Positions 34,002 to 44,135 are shown, counted from the stretch's first letter. The stretch: 64,000 nucleotides of DNA from Rhodococcus sp. B50 (GCF_013602415.1 NZ_WPAG02000002.1:1240001-1304000), one strand, 5' to 3'. Numbers and translations: made by a program. Notes: generated by a model from the letters alone, not told the origin.

Positions 34002-34688
34002 ATGACCGCCGGCCCGAGCGAGAGCCCCAGCGCCTCCGAGCGTGCCTACCGGGTGATCCGCGATCGCATCCTCGACGGCACCCTCGTTCCCGGCACCATG
34101 CTCGGCGAAAACACCCTTGCAGCCGATCTGGGGGTCAGCCGAACACCCGTGCGCGTCGCACTTGCGCGCCTTCAGGACGAGGGGTGGATTGCCATCTACC
34201 CCAAGCGTGGTGCCTTGGTGCAAGGAGTGAGCGAACGGACCGTGGCCGAACTCGCCGACGCACGGTTCGTCCTCGAGACGACGGCGGTGGACCGAGCCTC
34301 CGGTGAACTGCGCCAACGCCTGGCCGAACGCCTCGAACACTCCATCGACGAGCAACGCGCCGCCTTCGCCGACAAGGACGTCCGCCGATTTATCGACCTC
34401 ACCCTCCGGTTCCACCGCGGGTTCGTGGAAGCAGGAGGCAACAGCGTCCTGCTCGAGCTCTACGACCAGCTTTCCGACCGGCACCGTTTCGTGCTCTTCG
34501 CCTCGGGTGAGCACTTGCTGACGCGCTGCGCCGATATCATCGCCGAGCACGCCACCCTCGTCGACCATCTTCGGGCGGGCAACGCGGCCGAGTTCGCCGA
34601 GACACTACGCGGCCACATTGCGGAAAACGCCCCGGCTGCGGCGGTCGGCCGAGACATGGTCGAGTTCACCCCTGCCCTCGAGAAGTAA
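34002..34688 (+). CDS. GntR-family (FadR/FCD) regulator
   Basis: A 228-residue regulator. The winged helix is at about 12-75 (AYRVIRDRILDGTLVPGTMLGENTLAADLGVSRTPVRVALARLQDEGW in part), and the FCD ligand domain follows with FIDLTLRFHRGFVEAGG, whose histidines usually bind a metal. ATG 34002 has AGGAG seven bases upstream; the frame back to 33915 lacks a site. It lies 143 bases before the monooxygenase gene and may bind the palindrome there. Confidence 0.9.
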   Translation: MTAGPSESPSASERAYRVIRDRILDGTLVPGTMLGENTLAADLGVSRTPVRVALARLQDEGWIAIYPKRGALVQGVSERTVAELADARFVLETTAVDRASGELRQRLAERLEHSIDEQRAAFADKDVRRFIDLTLRFHRGFVEAGGNSVLLELYDQLSDRHRFVLFASGEHLLTRCADIIAEHATLVDHLRAGNAAEFAETLRGHIAENAPAAAVGRDMVEFTPALEK

Positions 34689-34830
34689 GAACACCGCCTG
34701 GACATGAGAACCCGTTCGACCAGCGCGGACAGCCTGTCCCGGCTTCGCCCAGCGGCACTGTCGTCATGTCTTCGTCACGGCGTGAGTCGGACTTCCGATA
34801 ACCGGTGTATTTTGACTGATCAACGCTTAT

Positions 34831-34847
34831 CTTGAACACTGTTCAAG
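34831..34847. promoter_or_regulatory. Palindrome over the monooxygenase start
   Basis: CTTGAAC-ACT-GTTCAAG is a perfect inverted repeat with seven-base arms. It overlaps the candidate TTG start (34832) and ends at the alternative GTG (34847). It could be an operator of the upstream GntR protein, or an RNA hairpin affecting translation. Confidence 0.55.
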
Positions 34848-36325
34848 TGATCGACACCGAAGTGCTCATCGTCGGCAGCGGCCTCGCCGGCCTCGGCGCC
34901 GCCCTCCACCTTGCCCGCCGCGGCCGGACAGTCCACGTCCTCGAACGCAGCCCCGGCCCCGGTGGCGCCTGGCGCGAGAACACCTACCCAGGCTGCGAAT
35001 GCGACATCCACCCCGCCCTGTACTCCTACTCCTTCACCCGACTGGCCGGCTGGAGCAGCGGCCGCGCCGAGCAGCACGACATCTTCCGTCACTGCCGGTA
35101 CCTCGCCGACGAGGTCCGCCGCATCGCACGGCTCACCTACGACACCGAGGTCACCTCGTGCCGTTGGGACGACACCGATGCCCGCTGGCACGTTCGTACC
35201 CGCCCCGGGGCACTCCACCGCGCCCGCTTCCTCATTCTGGCCACCGGCGCACTGAACGTTCCGCGGATCCCACGAATCCCCGGCTCCTTCACCGGGCCGG
35301 TCCTGCACACCGCCCGCTGGAACCACGACCTCGACCTGCACGGTGCCCGCGTCGGAGTCATCGGCACCGGCGCCAGCGCCGCCCAACTGGTTCCCGCCCT
35401 CGTCGACCACGACAGCCGGGTCACGGTGTTTCAGCGCACCCCGGCCTGGGTCCTCCCCCGGCCTCGCACCGGCCTGCCACTGCCCTACCGAGCACGCCGC
35501 ACCATCGAGTACTGGCGCAACGAAACACTCGTCCCCGCTCTGACCGGCTCGAAGCGCCGCCGCACCGCCCTCGAAGCGCGGGCCCTGCGACACCTGCACA
35601 CCCAGATACCCGACCCCGACCTACGCCTGGCCCTCACCCCGTCGTATCGGATCGGCTGCAAACGCATCGTCTTCTCCGATACCTTCTACCCCGCGCTGGG
35701 CCACCCCACCACCACCCTGGTGACCTCCCCCATCACGGAACTCGCAGCAGATACCGTGCGTACCGCAGACGGTCGGCAACACGAAATCGACCTGCTCGTT
35801 CACGCCACCGGTTTTCACGTCTCCGCCGCCCTGATGCACCTGCCGATCCACGGCCGAAACGGGGCCGGCCTGCAGGAGATCTGGGCTCGTGACGGTGCCG
35901 CGGCTCACCTCGGCACCACCGTGGCCGGCCTACCCAACGCGTTCGTTCTCGGCGGGCCGAACACCGGAGTCGGCCACACCTCGGTGCTCTTCATGCTCGA
36001 AAGTCAATTCCGTTACATCGCGGCCGCACTCGACGAAACCGAGCGCACGGGCGCCGACGCCCTCGTGGTGCGTGAGCAAGCACAACACCGATTCACTGCA
36101 TTCGTCCACCGCGAATCCGCTGCGAGCACGTGGACGCGAGGCGGCTGCCGCAGCTGGTACCTCGATCGCGAGGGGCTCAACCGTTCTTTGTGGCCCGGAC
36201 CCACATGGCGCTACCGGCTTCGCACCCGCACCTTCGACTCCCGTAACTACACACCGATCCGCTCGGCCGTACACGCCTGCGGCGACGTCGATCAGGTCGA
36301 GGGAGCAAGCCGATCGGGCGCTTGA
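34832..36325 (+). CDS. Flavin-containing (Baeyer-Villiger-type) monooxygenase
   Basis: A 497-residue class B flavoprotein monooxygenase. The FAD fold GSGLAG is at 15-20, the GGAWRENTYPGCECD segment at 44-58, and the second (NADPH) fold GTGASA at 178-183. The Baeyer-Villiger fingerprint is present as FTGPVLHTARWN at 153-164, with Asn where the usual last residue is Pro or Asp. It would insert oxygen into a ketone or oxidise a heteroatom. The start is TTG 34832 or GTG 34847; neither has a Shine-Dalgarno site, and both lie at the palindrome. Codon use is unusually rich in C. Confidence 0.88.
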   Translation: MNTVQVIDTEVLIVGSGLAGLGAALHLARRGRTVHVLERSPGPGGAWRENTYPGCECDIHPALYSYSFTRLAGWSSGRAEQHDIFRHCRYLADEVRRIARLTYDTEVTSCRWDDTDARWHVRTRPGALHRARFLILATGALNVPRIPRIPGSFTGPVLHTARWNHDLDLHGARVGVIGTGASAAQLVPALVDHDSRVTVFQRTPAWVLPRPRTGLPLPYRARRTIEYWRNETLVPALTGSKRRRTALEARALRHLHTQIPDPDLRLALTPSYRIGCKRIVFSDTFYPALGHPTTTLVTSPITELAADTVRTADGRQHEIDLLVHATGFHVSAALMHLPIHGRNGAGLQEIWARDGAAAHLGTTVAGLPNAFVLGGPNTGVGHTSVLFMLESQFRYIAAALDETERTGADALVVREQAQHRFTAFVHRESAASTWTRGGCRSWYLDREGLNRSLWPGPTWRYRLRTRTFDSRNYTPIRSAVHACGDVDQVEGASRSGA

Positions 36326-36599
36326 ACATTCCTCACGGTCGTGCCGGCGGGTTCGAACTTTCCGCACCCGACGTGATGGACGGGCGCCTGTCCGCAGGGC
36401 GACCGCCACCCGACCCGGGGCACTGAGATCGCGCGCCTCACCTCCGGTCGACGACTCCGACTCCGGATTTCCTACTTTTCTGCTTTGTCGACCAGAATCC
36501 ACCACGGTCTCCCCGAGATCCCCTACGGGATGGTCCCGTCCTACCACCGCAGCAAGGACGACACATGCAGTGGCATTTCGCCGCCGATTCGACTCTGCT

Positions 36600-36897
36600 T
36601 CCCCGGCAAGACTTCTCATGGCGCAGACATCGGTGCCGCGGTCCTGCTCAGCGCCGCATGTTCGGCCGACATCGAGGAAGCAACCCCTGCCACTGCGGCA
36701 TCCACCACTCTCCCGCCACCATCGCCGGCCAACAGGGCACAGACGACGGCGGCACCACCGACATCGACGTCGCAATCGGAGACTGCGTCACCCCCGGGGA
36801 ACCATGACCGCGGCCACCATCGACACGGCAACGTGCGGCAGCGCCGAATCGAACTACCGCGTGATTGCCAAGGCGCCGGGGCCGGATTCGACTCGCG
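36600..36897 (+). pseudogene. Degraded LppU-like lipoprotein gene
   Basis: Three reading frames in succession carry parts of one lipoprotein. Frame one has the signal end GAAVLLSAACS (lipobox Cys codon at 36659) and a Pro/Thr/Ser-rich linker. Frame two has DIDVAIGDCVTPG. Frame three has TATCGSAESNYRVIAKAP. In LppU-type proteins these parts follow each other with the C-terminal half after them, and here that half is missing. The second shift falls at CCCCCGGGG near 36790-36798. The remnant ends 25 bases before the convergent AhpD-like gene. Confidence 0.6.
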
Positions 36898-36920
36898 GGC
36901 GATCTCGAGACGTACACCGG

Positions 36921-37493
36921 TCAGGCCCGGGGCGTGCGCCCCATCGTGTAGAACTCGACGTTGGGCATCATTCCCGTCACGCTCGCCATGCGGTTGCTCA
37001 ACCCGAAGAACGCGGTGATCGCCGTGATGTCCCAGGCGTCTTCGTCAGTGAAGCCGTATGCATGCAGCGCTTCGAAGTCGTCGTTGCAGATCTCGTGCGA
37101 ACGCGTGTTGACCTTGCTGGCAAAATCGAGCATCGCACGCTGACGCGGCGTGATCTCGGCGATGCGGTAATTCGTTGCCACCTGCTCGGCCACGGTCGGC
37201 TTCTTCTCGTAGATCCGGAGAATCGCTCCGTGGGCGACTACGCAGTACAGGCATTTGTTCGCTGCGGAGATGGCAGTCACGATCATCTCGCGATCGCCCT
37301 TCGTCAACCCTGACTCTTCGCGCTGCATGATCGCGTCGTGATACGCGAAAAATGCTCGCCACTCGGCGGGACGACGTGCGAACGCCAGGAATACGTTCGG
37401 GACGAACCCGGACTTGTCCTGCACCTCGAGGATGCGCTCGACGATGTCCTCGGGCAGATCCGCGAGGTCGGGTAGCGGGTAACGTTCACTCAT
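36921..37493 (-). CDS. AhpD-fold carboxymuconolactone decarboxylase-family peroxidase-related protein
   Basis: A 190-residue all-helical protein with the redox motif CLYC-x3-H (Cys81, Cys84, His88), which marks the alkylhydroperoxidase D-like group, not true carboxymuconolactone decarboxylases. The C-terminal half repeats the fold with ITAFFGLSNRMASVTGMMPN. ATG 37493 is used; an in-frame TTG lies two codons upstream, and no strong ribosome site is visible. It probably removes peroxides or acts as a small thiol reductase. It stands alone. Confidence 0.88.
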   Translation of the reverse strand: MSERYPLPDLADLPEDIVERILEVQDKSGFVPNVFLAFARRPAEWRAFFAYHDAIMQREESGLTKGDREMIVTAISAANKCLYCVVAHGAILRIYEKKPTVAEQVATNYRIAEITPRQRAMLDFASKVNTRSHEICNDDFEALHAYGFTDEDAWDITAITAFFGLSNRMASVTGMMPNVEFYTMGRTPRA

Positions 37494-37947
37494 AGTCAAA
37501 GTTAATCACAATTAACCGACTGTTCCGGAGTTGTCGCTGATCTCCCTCTGCGCGGCCGGACGGCGCTCTCGCTGCTACCCGATTCCGGAGCCTCCCCACT
37601 GGGCGCGCCCTCACTGGAGCGATACTGAACGTCCCGACATCGAGTGGAGCCGCTCCGCACGCCGACGCTGCACCGGGTGACGGCATCCAGCAAGGACGCT
37701 TCCTTTACCCCGGAACTCGAGATACGTTCCCGCACAACGAATACAGGTGGAGTTCGCGACCACCTGGAAAGGTCTCGGCACCCCGATCTCTGAGCGCACG
37801 GTGGAGTGGGCCGGCCGCACCGTCGCAGTCGTATGCCGCGTCATCGGCAGGACGTCGACGCCCCTGAACGCCGAAAACATGCCAACCGGTCGCATCTCCA
37901 GCAAGATCACATAAGTACTCACTCCATTCGACCCGTCAGGAGCCTCG
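37494..37947. other. Gene-free interval
   Basis: No convincing gene. It contains the divergent promoters of the AhpD-like gene and the secreted-protein gene. The AT-rich AGTTAATCACAATTAACCG just after 37499 includes the small inverted repeat GTTAATCACAATTAAC and may be the AhpD-like promoter or operator. Confidence 0.45.
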
Positions 37948-38466
37948 ATGCGATCGATCATCCGTACTGCTGTACTCACCGCCGCCGTCGCTGCCTTCAC
38001 TGTGACGACCCCTGCCATCGGGTCCGCTGCCGACGCCGGCGAAGTCAGCTATGCCTTCGGGGTCGCCGGCACGGACGTGACCAACACGATCACCAACACC
38101 ACCGGCGGCGTGTTGACGTGCACGACCTCACTCGCTCCCGCCCCGGGTGGGATGCTGCCTCCGATCTGGGAGGTCACCGGCCCCGGCCAGACGCTGTACG
38201 CCTCGGGCCAGGTCCAGCCCGGGACCACTACACAGACCGTCACCGAAGTGCCTGACGGCTCCTATGTGGCCCTGGCGACCTGTGTCAACGCCGACAACAC
38301 TGCGATGTGGGCCTCGGACTACCCCGGCATCGGCGAGATCCTTGCCCTGTTCCCTCTGACCGCGTTCGCAGTCCAGCAATCCTCTGCGGTTGTCACCGTG
38401 CCCACCGACACCCGCGGTCCCCTGGTTCCGGAATTCGGACTGCCGACCTTCGGCAGCAGCAACTGA
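37948..38466 (+). CDS. Small secreted protein of unknown function
   Basis: A 172-residue protein with a clear Sec signal peptide (RSIIRTAVLTAAVAAFTVTTPAIGSAAD, cleavage expected after the AxA-like GSA near residue 27). The mature part is Thr/Val/Pro-rich, probably all beta, with two cysteines (Cys58 and Cys112) that may form a disulphide. CAGGAG stands eight bases before the ATG. No domain is recognised; it resembles small exported proteins of unknown role common in Rhodococcus and Nocardia. Confidence 0.8.
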   Translation: MRSIIRTAVLTAAVAAFTVTTPAIGSAADAGEVSYAFGVAGTDVTNTITNTTGGVLTCTTSLAPAPGGMLPPIWEVTGPGQTLYASGQVQPGTTTQTVTEVPDGSYVALATCVNADNTAMWASDYPGIGEILALFPLTAFAVQQSSAVVTVPTDTRGPLVPEFGLPTFGSSN

Positions 38467-39141
38467 CGCACCGGGCCGAGACACGGCGTGGGCCTGCGCC
38501 TTCATCGTGCAGGCCGCACACCGGCGGACAACTCGTGCCTTCACACCGGCAACAGAACCCGCCTCCATTGGGACGCGCTGGGCCGGCCCGACGACATCGC
38601 CGAACCCGTCGCTCGGGACAGCGACGGCCGCTGGTTACGAAACCAACCTTTCCCCTGTCGAGCAACCAGGCCACGACATCACACCGCCACGTCAGGGGAA
38701 TCGACTATGCCGAGTTCCAGGACCACCGCACTTCACCGTTCCGAATCAACTGCTGCGGAACGGTAATGAACTGTTCTCTGGATCTACGAATTCACATCGA
38801 TCCGCAGAGTTCGAAAAGATGCATGGACCGAACGCCCGCCACTGAGCGGTCTTCGCGCCTACGCTGAGCGCCGAGCCGTTGCATTGCAATGAGGCGGGCA
38901 GGATCCGGACTCGAGTGCAGTGGAATGCACAGAGTCCATGTGCGACAGTCACGCAAGCATCGAACACCCCAGGTCCCGCCGGGCATGGTCGACGCGTCCT
39001 CGACACCAACCTGGTAACCGACCACTACCTGCTACGCGATGCCCTCGACGCCGGTACTACCGCAGCACCTCGAGATCGGACTGTTTCCAACCTGATCCGA
39101 CATGCAAGGGACAACGGACGATCCATCTGGTACATCGAGTT
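38467..39141. other. Gene-free interval
   Basis: Open frames are present on both strands but are short, have mixed third-position composition and show no domain. Nothing can be supported here. The base composition is slightly lower in G+C than in the catabolic operons. Confidence 0.45.
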
Positions 39142-39642
39142 TCATCGCTTGTCCTTCTTCGTTTGACGTCGTGCGCCGGCGGCGATGCTGGAGGCTTCGA
39201 ACTTCTTGCGCCCTGGGGAATCACGGGCGGAATCGACCCGGGCCCTTCCCTCCGTATGTACCTTTCCGTCCGTCTCGAGGTCACCCGGTGCGCTCGGATT
39301 GATCTTGCGAGCCCTCGCGAGTCGTTCCTGTTTCAACGATTCCGCGGACTTGCGAGCCTCGGCTGCAAGTCGACGACTCACTCTTGCCAGCGCGTCCTCG
39401 AAAACCTCGGCTTTGGCGGCGTTGCGCTCGTTCGCCGACTTACCTTTGGCGCGAGACTTTTTCGACTCAACCTTGCCAGCACCAGCCCGACGGTAGAGTT
39501 TCACGTACTTATTGCGGGCACGACGGATACGGGTGTGCAAATCGATCAATTCATCTTCGTCGAGCCCTTCAGTCTGAGACTTCTTCGTCTCACGAATCAG
39601 GGTGTATTCGTCCTCGGACAACGAGTTCACGATCTTGCTCAT
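39142..39642 (-). CDS. Small basic coiled-coil protein, conserved hypothetical
   Basis: A 166-residue, very Lys/Arg/Glu-rich protein. It begins MSKIVNSLSEDEYTLIRE and continues with a probable long helix (DELIDLHTRIRRARNKYVKLYRRAGAGKVESKKSRAKGKS in part), then a charged, disordered tail. GGAAA precedes the ATG. I recall proteins with this opening as conserved hypotheticals in mycolic-acid actinobacteria, without known function. The charge pattern suits nucleic-acid binding, but this is only a guess. Confidence 0.72.
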   Translation of the reverse strand: MSKIVNSLSEDEYTLIRETKKSQTEGLDEDELIDLHTRIRRARNKYVKLYRRAGAGKVESKKSRAKGKSANERNAAKAEVFEDALARVSRRLAAEARKSAESLKQERLARARKINPSAPGDLETDGKVHTEGRARVDSARDSPGRKKFEASSIAAGARRQTKKDKR

Positions 39643-40549
39643 GTCGATTTCCGATCACCTGGTTGAGCACCGATAACGTATCTGCATGCTAACGGGTCGC
39701 GAGGAAGGACAGGCTCGAACTGCAGCAACCAAAGGCTGACACAGGCGCTCGAGAGGCACGCCCCAGCAGCGCAATGTCAGCCGTAGAGCGTCGCTACGTC
39801 CAGTTCTTACGAGCAAGCGGAAATCTGGGAGGACATACACAGGTTACTCATGGTGTGCATACAAGTGGGACTGTTGCAGGTGTTCCTCCGACTATGCGCG
39901 GCGAGCAACCTCGTATCCTGATCGTGATTCTGTCCGGTCCGGCGCCGCCGACAGAGGTAAAGTCCCGAGATGGGCACCTCTCATCTCGGTCGATGCCAAT
40001 CTGAACGCACAAGAATCGTGCCCATTACGTGGTGACATGTTCGAGCATTGCGGTGTGGCACTCGAAGATTGCTCGCGTCGAAGCAGGAAAAGCGCTGATC
40101 CAAACCGTGCTCGTCGCCACTGGGAACTGCAGCGACATGGTCATGAACGCCACGTACCGAGTGCGCTCTGCGATCCTCATGCGGTGAGCCGCGTATCTGC
40201 CCGCCCGCCCACAGGGGAAGGTTGCAGATCCCATACTCACCGCCACGGTGGCTACGGCAGCGGCAGACCTCTCGCACCAACTTTCCCGTCGTCACCATCC
40301 GACACCCGCGTCGTCGGCCGCACCGGCACTCGTGGGAGCCGAAGACACTTCGGAAGGAATCCTGACCGGACGCGCCGAAACGGACCCGAATCACCGGTTC
40401 GACCCCATGCCTCGACCGATATGCTGCGACAACCCTGACTGTTGCAACGGCCCCGCCTTCCCTACCAGCACGGTCGTGCAGAGATATGATCGTCCTACCG
40501 AGACGTGATCGAGGTAGTCGATCAACCCCGGCTATGAACGAGGCAGCCG
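39643..40549. other. Long gene-free interval before the PknK-like gene
   Basis: About 900 bases without a gene I can support. A 73-residue frame on the minus strand (40025-40246) has weak coding character, no ribosome site and no relatives I recognise. The promoter of the kinase gene should be near its end. No RNA gene or repeat was recognised. Confidence 0.45.
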
Positions 40550-43500
40550 ATGGCCGAGATCGATCCGCTGGCGACGCAGCGGACAGACCCGGTGGGCATC
40601 GTGGCCGAACTGACCGCGGCCGGATTCGAGGATGTGTACGAGATCGGCCGGGGTGGTTTCGGCGTCGTCTACCGATGCCGGCAACCCGCCCTCGACCGCA
40701 CCGTGGCCGTCAAAGTACTGACCTCGGAACCGGACCCCGAGAACCTCGACCGTTTCCTCCGTGAGCAGCGTGCGATGGGACGGCTGTCCGGACACCCGAA
40801 TATCGTCACCGTCCATGAGGTCGGCGGCACCGTCTCCGGTCAGCCGTACATCGTGATGGAATACCACCGCCGCGACTCGTTCGAAACCCGCGTCCGCAAA
40901 CAGGGCCCACTTCGCTGGGAAGACGCACTGGGGGTCGGAATCAAGATCGCCGGCGCGCTCGAGACCGCGCACCGCATGGGCATGCTGCATCGCGACGTCA
41001 AACCCGCCAACATCCTGCTCACCGATTACGGCGAGCCCCAGCTGACAGACTTCGGGATCGCGCGGATCACCGGAGCCTTCGAGACCGCCGACGGGGCGAT
41101 CGCGGGCTCGCCGGCGTTCACCGCTCCGGAGGTTCTCGCCGGTCATACCCCGTCCCACTCGGCCGATGTGTACGGACTCGGCGCGACCCTGTTCTGTGTG
41201 ATCACCGGACATGCCGCATACGAACGACGCCGCGGCGAATCGGTGGTCGCCCAGTTCCTTCGGATCACCGACGGACCGATACCGGACCTCCACACCGGCG
41301 ATGGCGTCCCCGATGACGTCGCCGACGTTATCGAGCGTGCGATGGACCGGGATCCCAAGGCACGCACCGGCACCGCTGCCGCACTCGGCGAACAGCTGCG
41401 TGCGGTCGAGCAACGCCACGGGCTACCGGTGGACGAACTCCCGGTGCCCGAAGCCAGCGGGCCCACTTTTCTCGGCGTCTCCCGCCCCCGCACCACGACC
41501 GGCACCGGCCGGCGGCAACGAACCGGATCGGGCCGGCTGAGCCCACCGGTGCCGGCCACACGCCTGCGTCCACCCACAGCGGCCCGCCCGCTGGTGATCC
41601 GCGAGCGCCTGTTGCAGTTGCTGCGCGCAAGTGGACGACGCATCCTGACCGCCATCACCGCACCGCCGGGTTTCGGCAAGACCACCCTGGCTGCACAATG
41701 GTCGCACGAACTGGTCGACAGCGGCGTCCCGGTGGCCTGGCTGTCCGTCGACCACGACGACAACAAACCCGTCTGGCTCCTGGCGCACCTGGTCGAATCC
41801 GTCCGCCAGGTACGGCCGGCCCTGGCCCAGGATCTCGATGCGGTCCTCGAAGAATACGGCGACGACGCCACCCAGTATGTGCTCACCGCGCTGATCAACG
41901 AGATCCAGCAGTCCGAAGAGCACATCGTCCTGATCATCGATGACTGGCACCGTGTCACCGACTCCGAAGCCCTGGCAGCAATGACGTTTCTGTTGGACAA
42001 CGCCGACGCCGATCACCTACGAGTAGTCGTGACCAGCCAGGCACGCACCGGGCTACCGCGCAGCCGTATGCGACTACGCGACGAACTGATCGAAGTGGAC
42101 GCGGCCGCCCTCCGATTCGACCCGGCGGAGGTACGACGACTGTTGGTCGAGCTGAACGGATTACGACTGACCGACAACGATATCGACGCACTGACCCGCG
42201 CTACCGGCGGTTGGGCGGCGGCGCTGCAACTGGTCTCGCTTTCCCTGCGCGACAGCGACGACCCCGCCGAGCTGATCGGTGGCATCACCGGCCGCCATCA
42301 CGCCATCGGGGAGTACCTCGCCGAGAACGTCCTCGACACCCTCGAACCTCGAATTCTCGAGTTTCTGCTCGCCACCTGCATCTGCGAATACATCTCCGCA
42401 GACCTCGCCGCCACGCTCACCGGCACCACTCGATGCCAATCGATGCTCGAGGAGATCGAGGACCGTGGCTTGTTCCTACGTCGAATGGACGACGAGCGCA
42501 TCTGGTTTCGCTACCACCATCTGTTCCGGGAGTACATGCAACGCCGGATCGAACGAGAAAACCCCGAACGCGTGACACAGCTGCACCGCACGGCGGCCCG
42601 GTGGTTCGCCGGGCACGAGATCATCCGTCACGCGGTAACCCACGCCCACGCCGCAGGCGATCAGGACATGGCCGTCGATCTGGTCGAACGGCACGGCACG
42701 CACCTGCTCGAGCACTCTCAGCTGGCGTCAACCCAGGCGTTGCTCGATAAACTCCCTCCCACGGTGCTCACCACCCGCCCCCGACTACAGCTGATGCTGG
42801 CATGGATCAGCATCATGTCGAACCGCGTCCGTCCCGCCGAACAAGCCCTCGACAACGTGGACGTACTGCTTGCCACCGCACCCCTCACCGACGACACCGA
42901 GGACCTACGCGCCGAAGTCGGCGTGGCACACGCCGCCATAGCGACCCGATGCGATCGTTTCGACACCGTCGACGAGCTTGTCCGTCCCGCCCTGAACCGA
43001 GCCGACTCTCTGATGCCCTGGGCGGTGTCCGCAGCCGCGAACCTCGCCACCCTCGCCGCGATCTACCGGTTCGATTTCGGCGCAACCGAACAACTCCAGG
43101 ACTGGGCCGCGCCGTACCACGCCCGCAACCATGGACCGTATTCCCAGATGCACGGCTATTGCTATCTCGGCATCGCCGCGCACGAACAACTCGACATCAC
43201 CACTGCCGAGGAACGCTTCCGGCAAGCGTTGCGGGTGGCCCGCAGCCAGGACGACGGCCACTCGCTCGCCGCACGGCTGGCAGGATCACTGCTCGGCGAG
43301 CTGCTGTACGAACAGGATCACCTCGACGAGGCAGGACAGCTCCTCGACGAGGCCTACCTACTCGACTATGAGGGCGGCGCCGTGGATTTCAAGGCCGCTC
43401 GCTACGCCGTCGGCGCCCGGATCAAGGCATTGCGAGGCGATCGCGCTGCGGCGGCGCAGTGCCTGGATGCAGGCGCTCGAGCCGCGCACGCTCTGTCCTT

Positions 43501-44017
43501 GCCCCGGCTGCGGGCCCGAATCGAGGACGAACGTGTGCGACTGGGACTGCCTTCCACTGCCGGTCTTCCCCCATTTCCACCGATCGTCCATCAGCAGCGA
43601 CGCCGGCCGGTGCACGGTATCGACGCGATCACCGCCCAACTCGACGAAACCGTCGCCATCTGGGCATTGCTCGACAACGGCACACCGACGTCGACCGAAC
43701 TGGCGTGTGCTTGGGCACAGGAATGGGTGGACATGCTGGCAGACGCCGACCGGCCGCGGGCGCTTCTGCAGGCCCGGCGGCTGCTGGTCAACGCCCTCGC
43801 CGCGGCCGGCCGCATCGACGAAGCCAAGAAGGTGCTTGCGACGATCACCGCACAGTGCGCTGCCCTCGGCATCGTGCGCTACCTGCTCGACGGCGGCTCA
43901 CACCTGATGGGGCTGCTTCAGGAGCTGCACGTGGACCGTGTGGCCGGACGGTGGCGGGACGAATGGCCTACAGTGCCCGACCCGTTCTGGGAGGTCCTTC
44001 CCCCGGTCGAACCCTGA
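40550..44017 (+). CDS. pknK: PknK-like serine/threonine kinase fused to a MalT/LuxR-type ATPase
   Basis: A 1155-residue cytosolic signalling protein laid out like M. tuberculosis PknK. The kinase domain is at about 25-290: glycine loop IGRGGFGVV, Lys55 in AVKV, HRDVKPAN with Asp149, DFG with Asp167, and APE at 192-194. A basic linker follows. The STAND ATPase starts with Walker A APPGFGKTT at 371-379 and Walker B IVLIIDDWH, and the rest is a helical TPR-like repeat region to the end. No C-terminal LuxR DNA-binding domain is seen. GAGG precedes the ATG. PknK in M. tuberculosis phosphorylates the regulator VirS. The target here is unknown. Confidence 0.93.
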   Translation: MAEIDPLATQRTDPVGIVAELTAAGFEDVYEIGRGGFGVVYRCRQPALDRTVAVKVLTSEPDPENLDRFLREQRAMGRLSGHPNIVTVHEVGGTVSGQPYIVMEYHRRDSFETRVRKQGPLRWEDALGVGIKIAGALETAHRMGMLHRDVKPANILLTDYGEPQLTDFGIARITGAFETADGAIAGSPAFTAPEVLAGHTPSHSADVYGLGATLFCVITGHAAYERRRGESVVAQFLRITDGPIPDLHTGDGVPDDVADVIERAMDRDPKARTGTAAALGEQLRAVEQRHGLPVDELPVPEASGPTFLGVSRPRTTTGTGRRQRTGSGRLSPPVPATRLRPPTAARPLVIRERLLQLLRASGRRILTAITAPPGFGKTTLAAQWSHELVDSGVPVAWLSVDHDDNKPVWLLAHLVESVRQVRPALAQDLDAVLEEYGDDATQYVLTALINEIQQSEEHIVLIIDDWHRVTDSEALAAMTFLLDNADADHLRVVVTSQARTGLPRSRMRLRDELIEVDAAALRFDPAEVRRLLVELNGLRLTDNDIDALTRATGGWAAALQLVSLSLRDSDDPAELIGGITGRHHAIGEYLAENVLDTLEPRILEFLLATCICEYISADLAATLTGTTRCQSMLEEIEDRGLFLRRMDDERIWFRYHHLFREYMQRRIERENPERVTQLHRTAARWFAGHEIIRHAVTHAHAAGDQDMAVDLVERHGTHLLEHSQLASTQALLDKLPPTVLTTRPRLQLMLAWISIMSNRVRPAEQALDNVDVLLATAPLTDDTEDLRAEVGVAHAAIATRCDRFDTVDELVRPALNRADSLMPWAVSAAANLATLAAIYRFDFGATEQLQDWAAPYHARNHGPYSQMHGYCYLGIAAHEQLDITTAEERFRQALRVARSQDDGHSLAARLAGSLLGELLYEQDHLDEAGQLLDEAYLLDYEGGAVDFKAARYAVGARIKALRGDRAAAAQCLDAGARAAHALSLPRLRARIEDERVRLGLPSTAGLPPFPPIVHQQRRRPVHGIDAITAQLDETVAIWALLDNGTPTSTELACAWAQEWVDMLADADRPRALLQARRLLVNALAAAGRIDEAKKVLATITAQCAALGIVRYLLDGGSHLMGLLQELHVDRVAGRWRDEWPTVPDPFWEVLPPVEP

Positions 44018-44135
44018 TGCCCGGCATCACGGGCTCATCGCATCTCCCTGACCTGTCACATGCTCGGAACCGCGAGCGGCAGGCCTCGAACGCATACACA
44101 CCCGCCATAGATACCCGGCACAGCGGTGGGTCGGC

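Noticed and set aside
35889..37313. A 474-residue plus-strand open frame after the monooxygenase
   Set aside because: It overlaps the end of the monooxygenase and runs antisense through the AhpD-like gene. Only a short part (36820-36890) has meaning, as the third frame of the LppU-like remnant.
40025..40246. A 73-residue minus-strand small gene
   Set aside because: Third-position composition is near background, there is no Shine-Dalgarno signal and no recognisable family.
44019..44034. Hairpin GCCCG/CGGGC after the PknK-like stop as a terminator
   Set aside because: The stem is only five base pairs with a bulge beyond, too weak to call in DNA of this composition.
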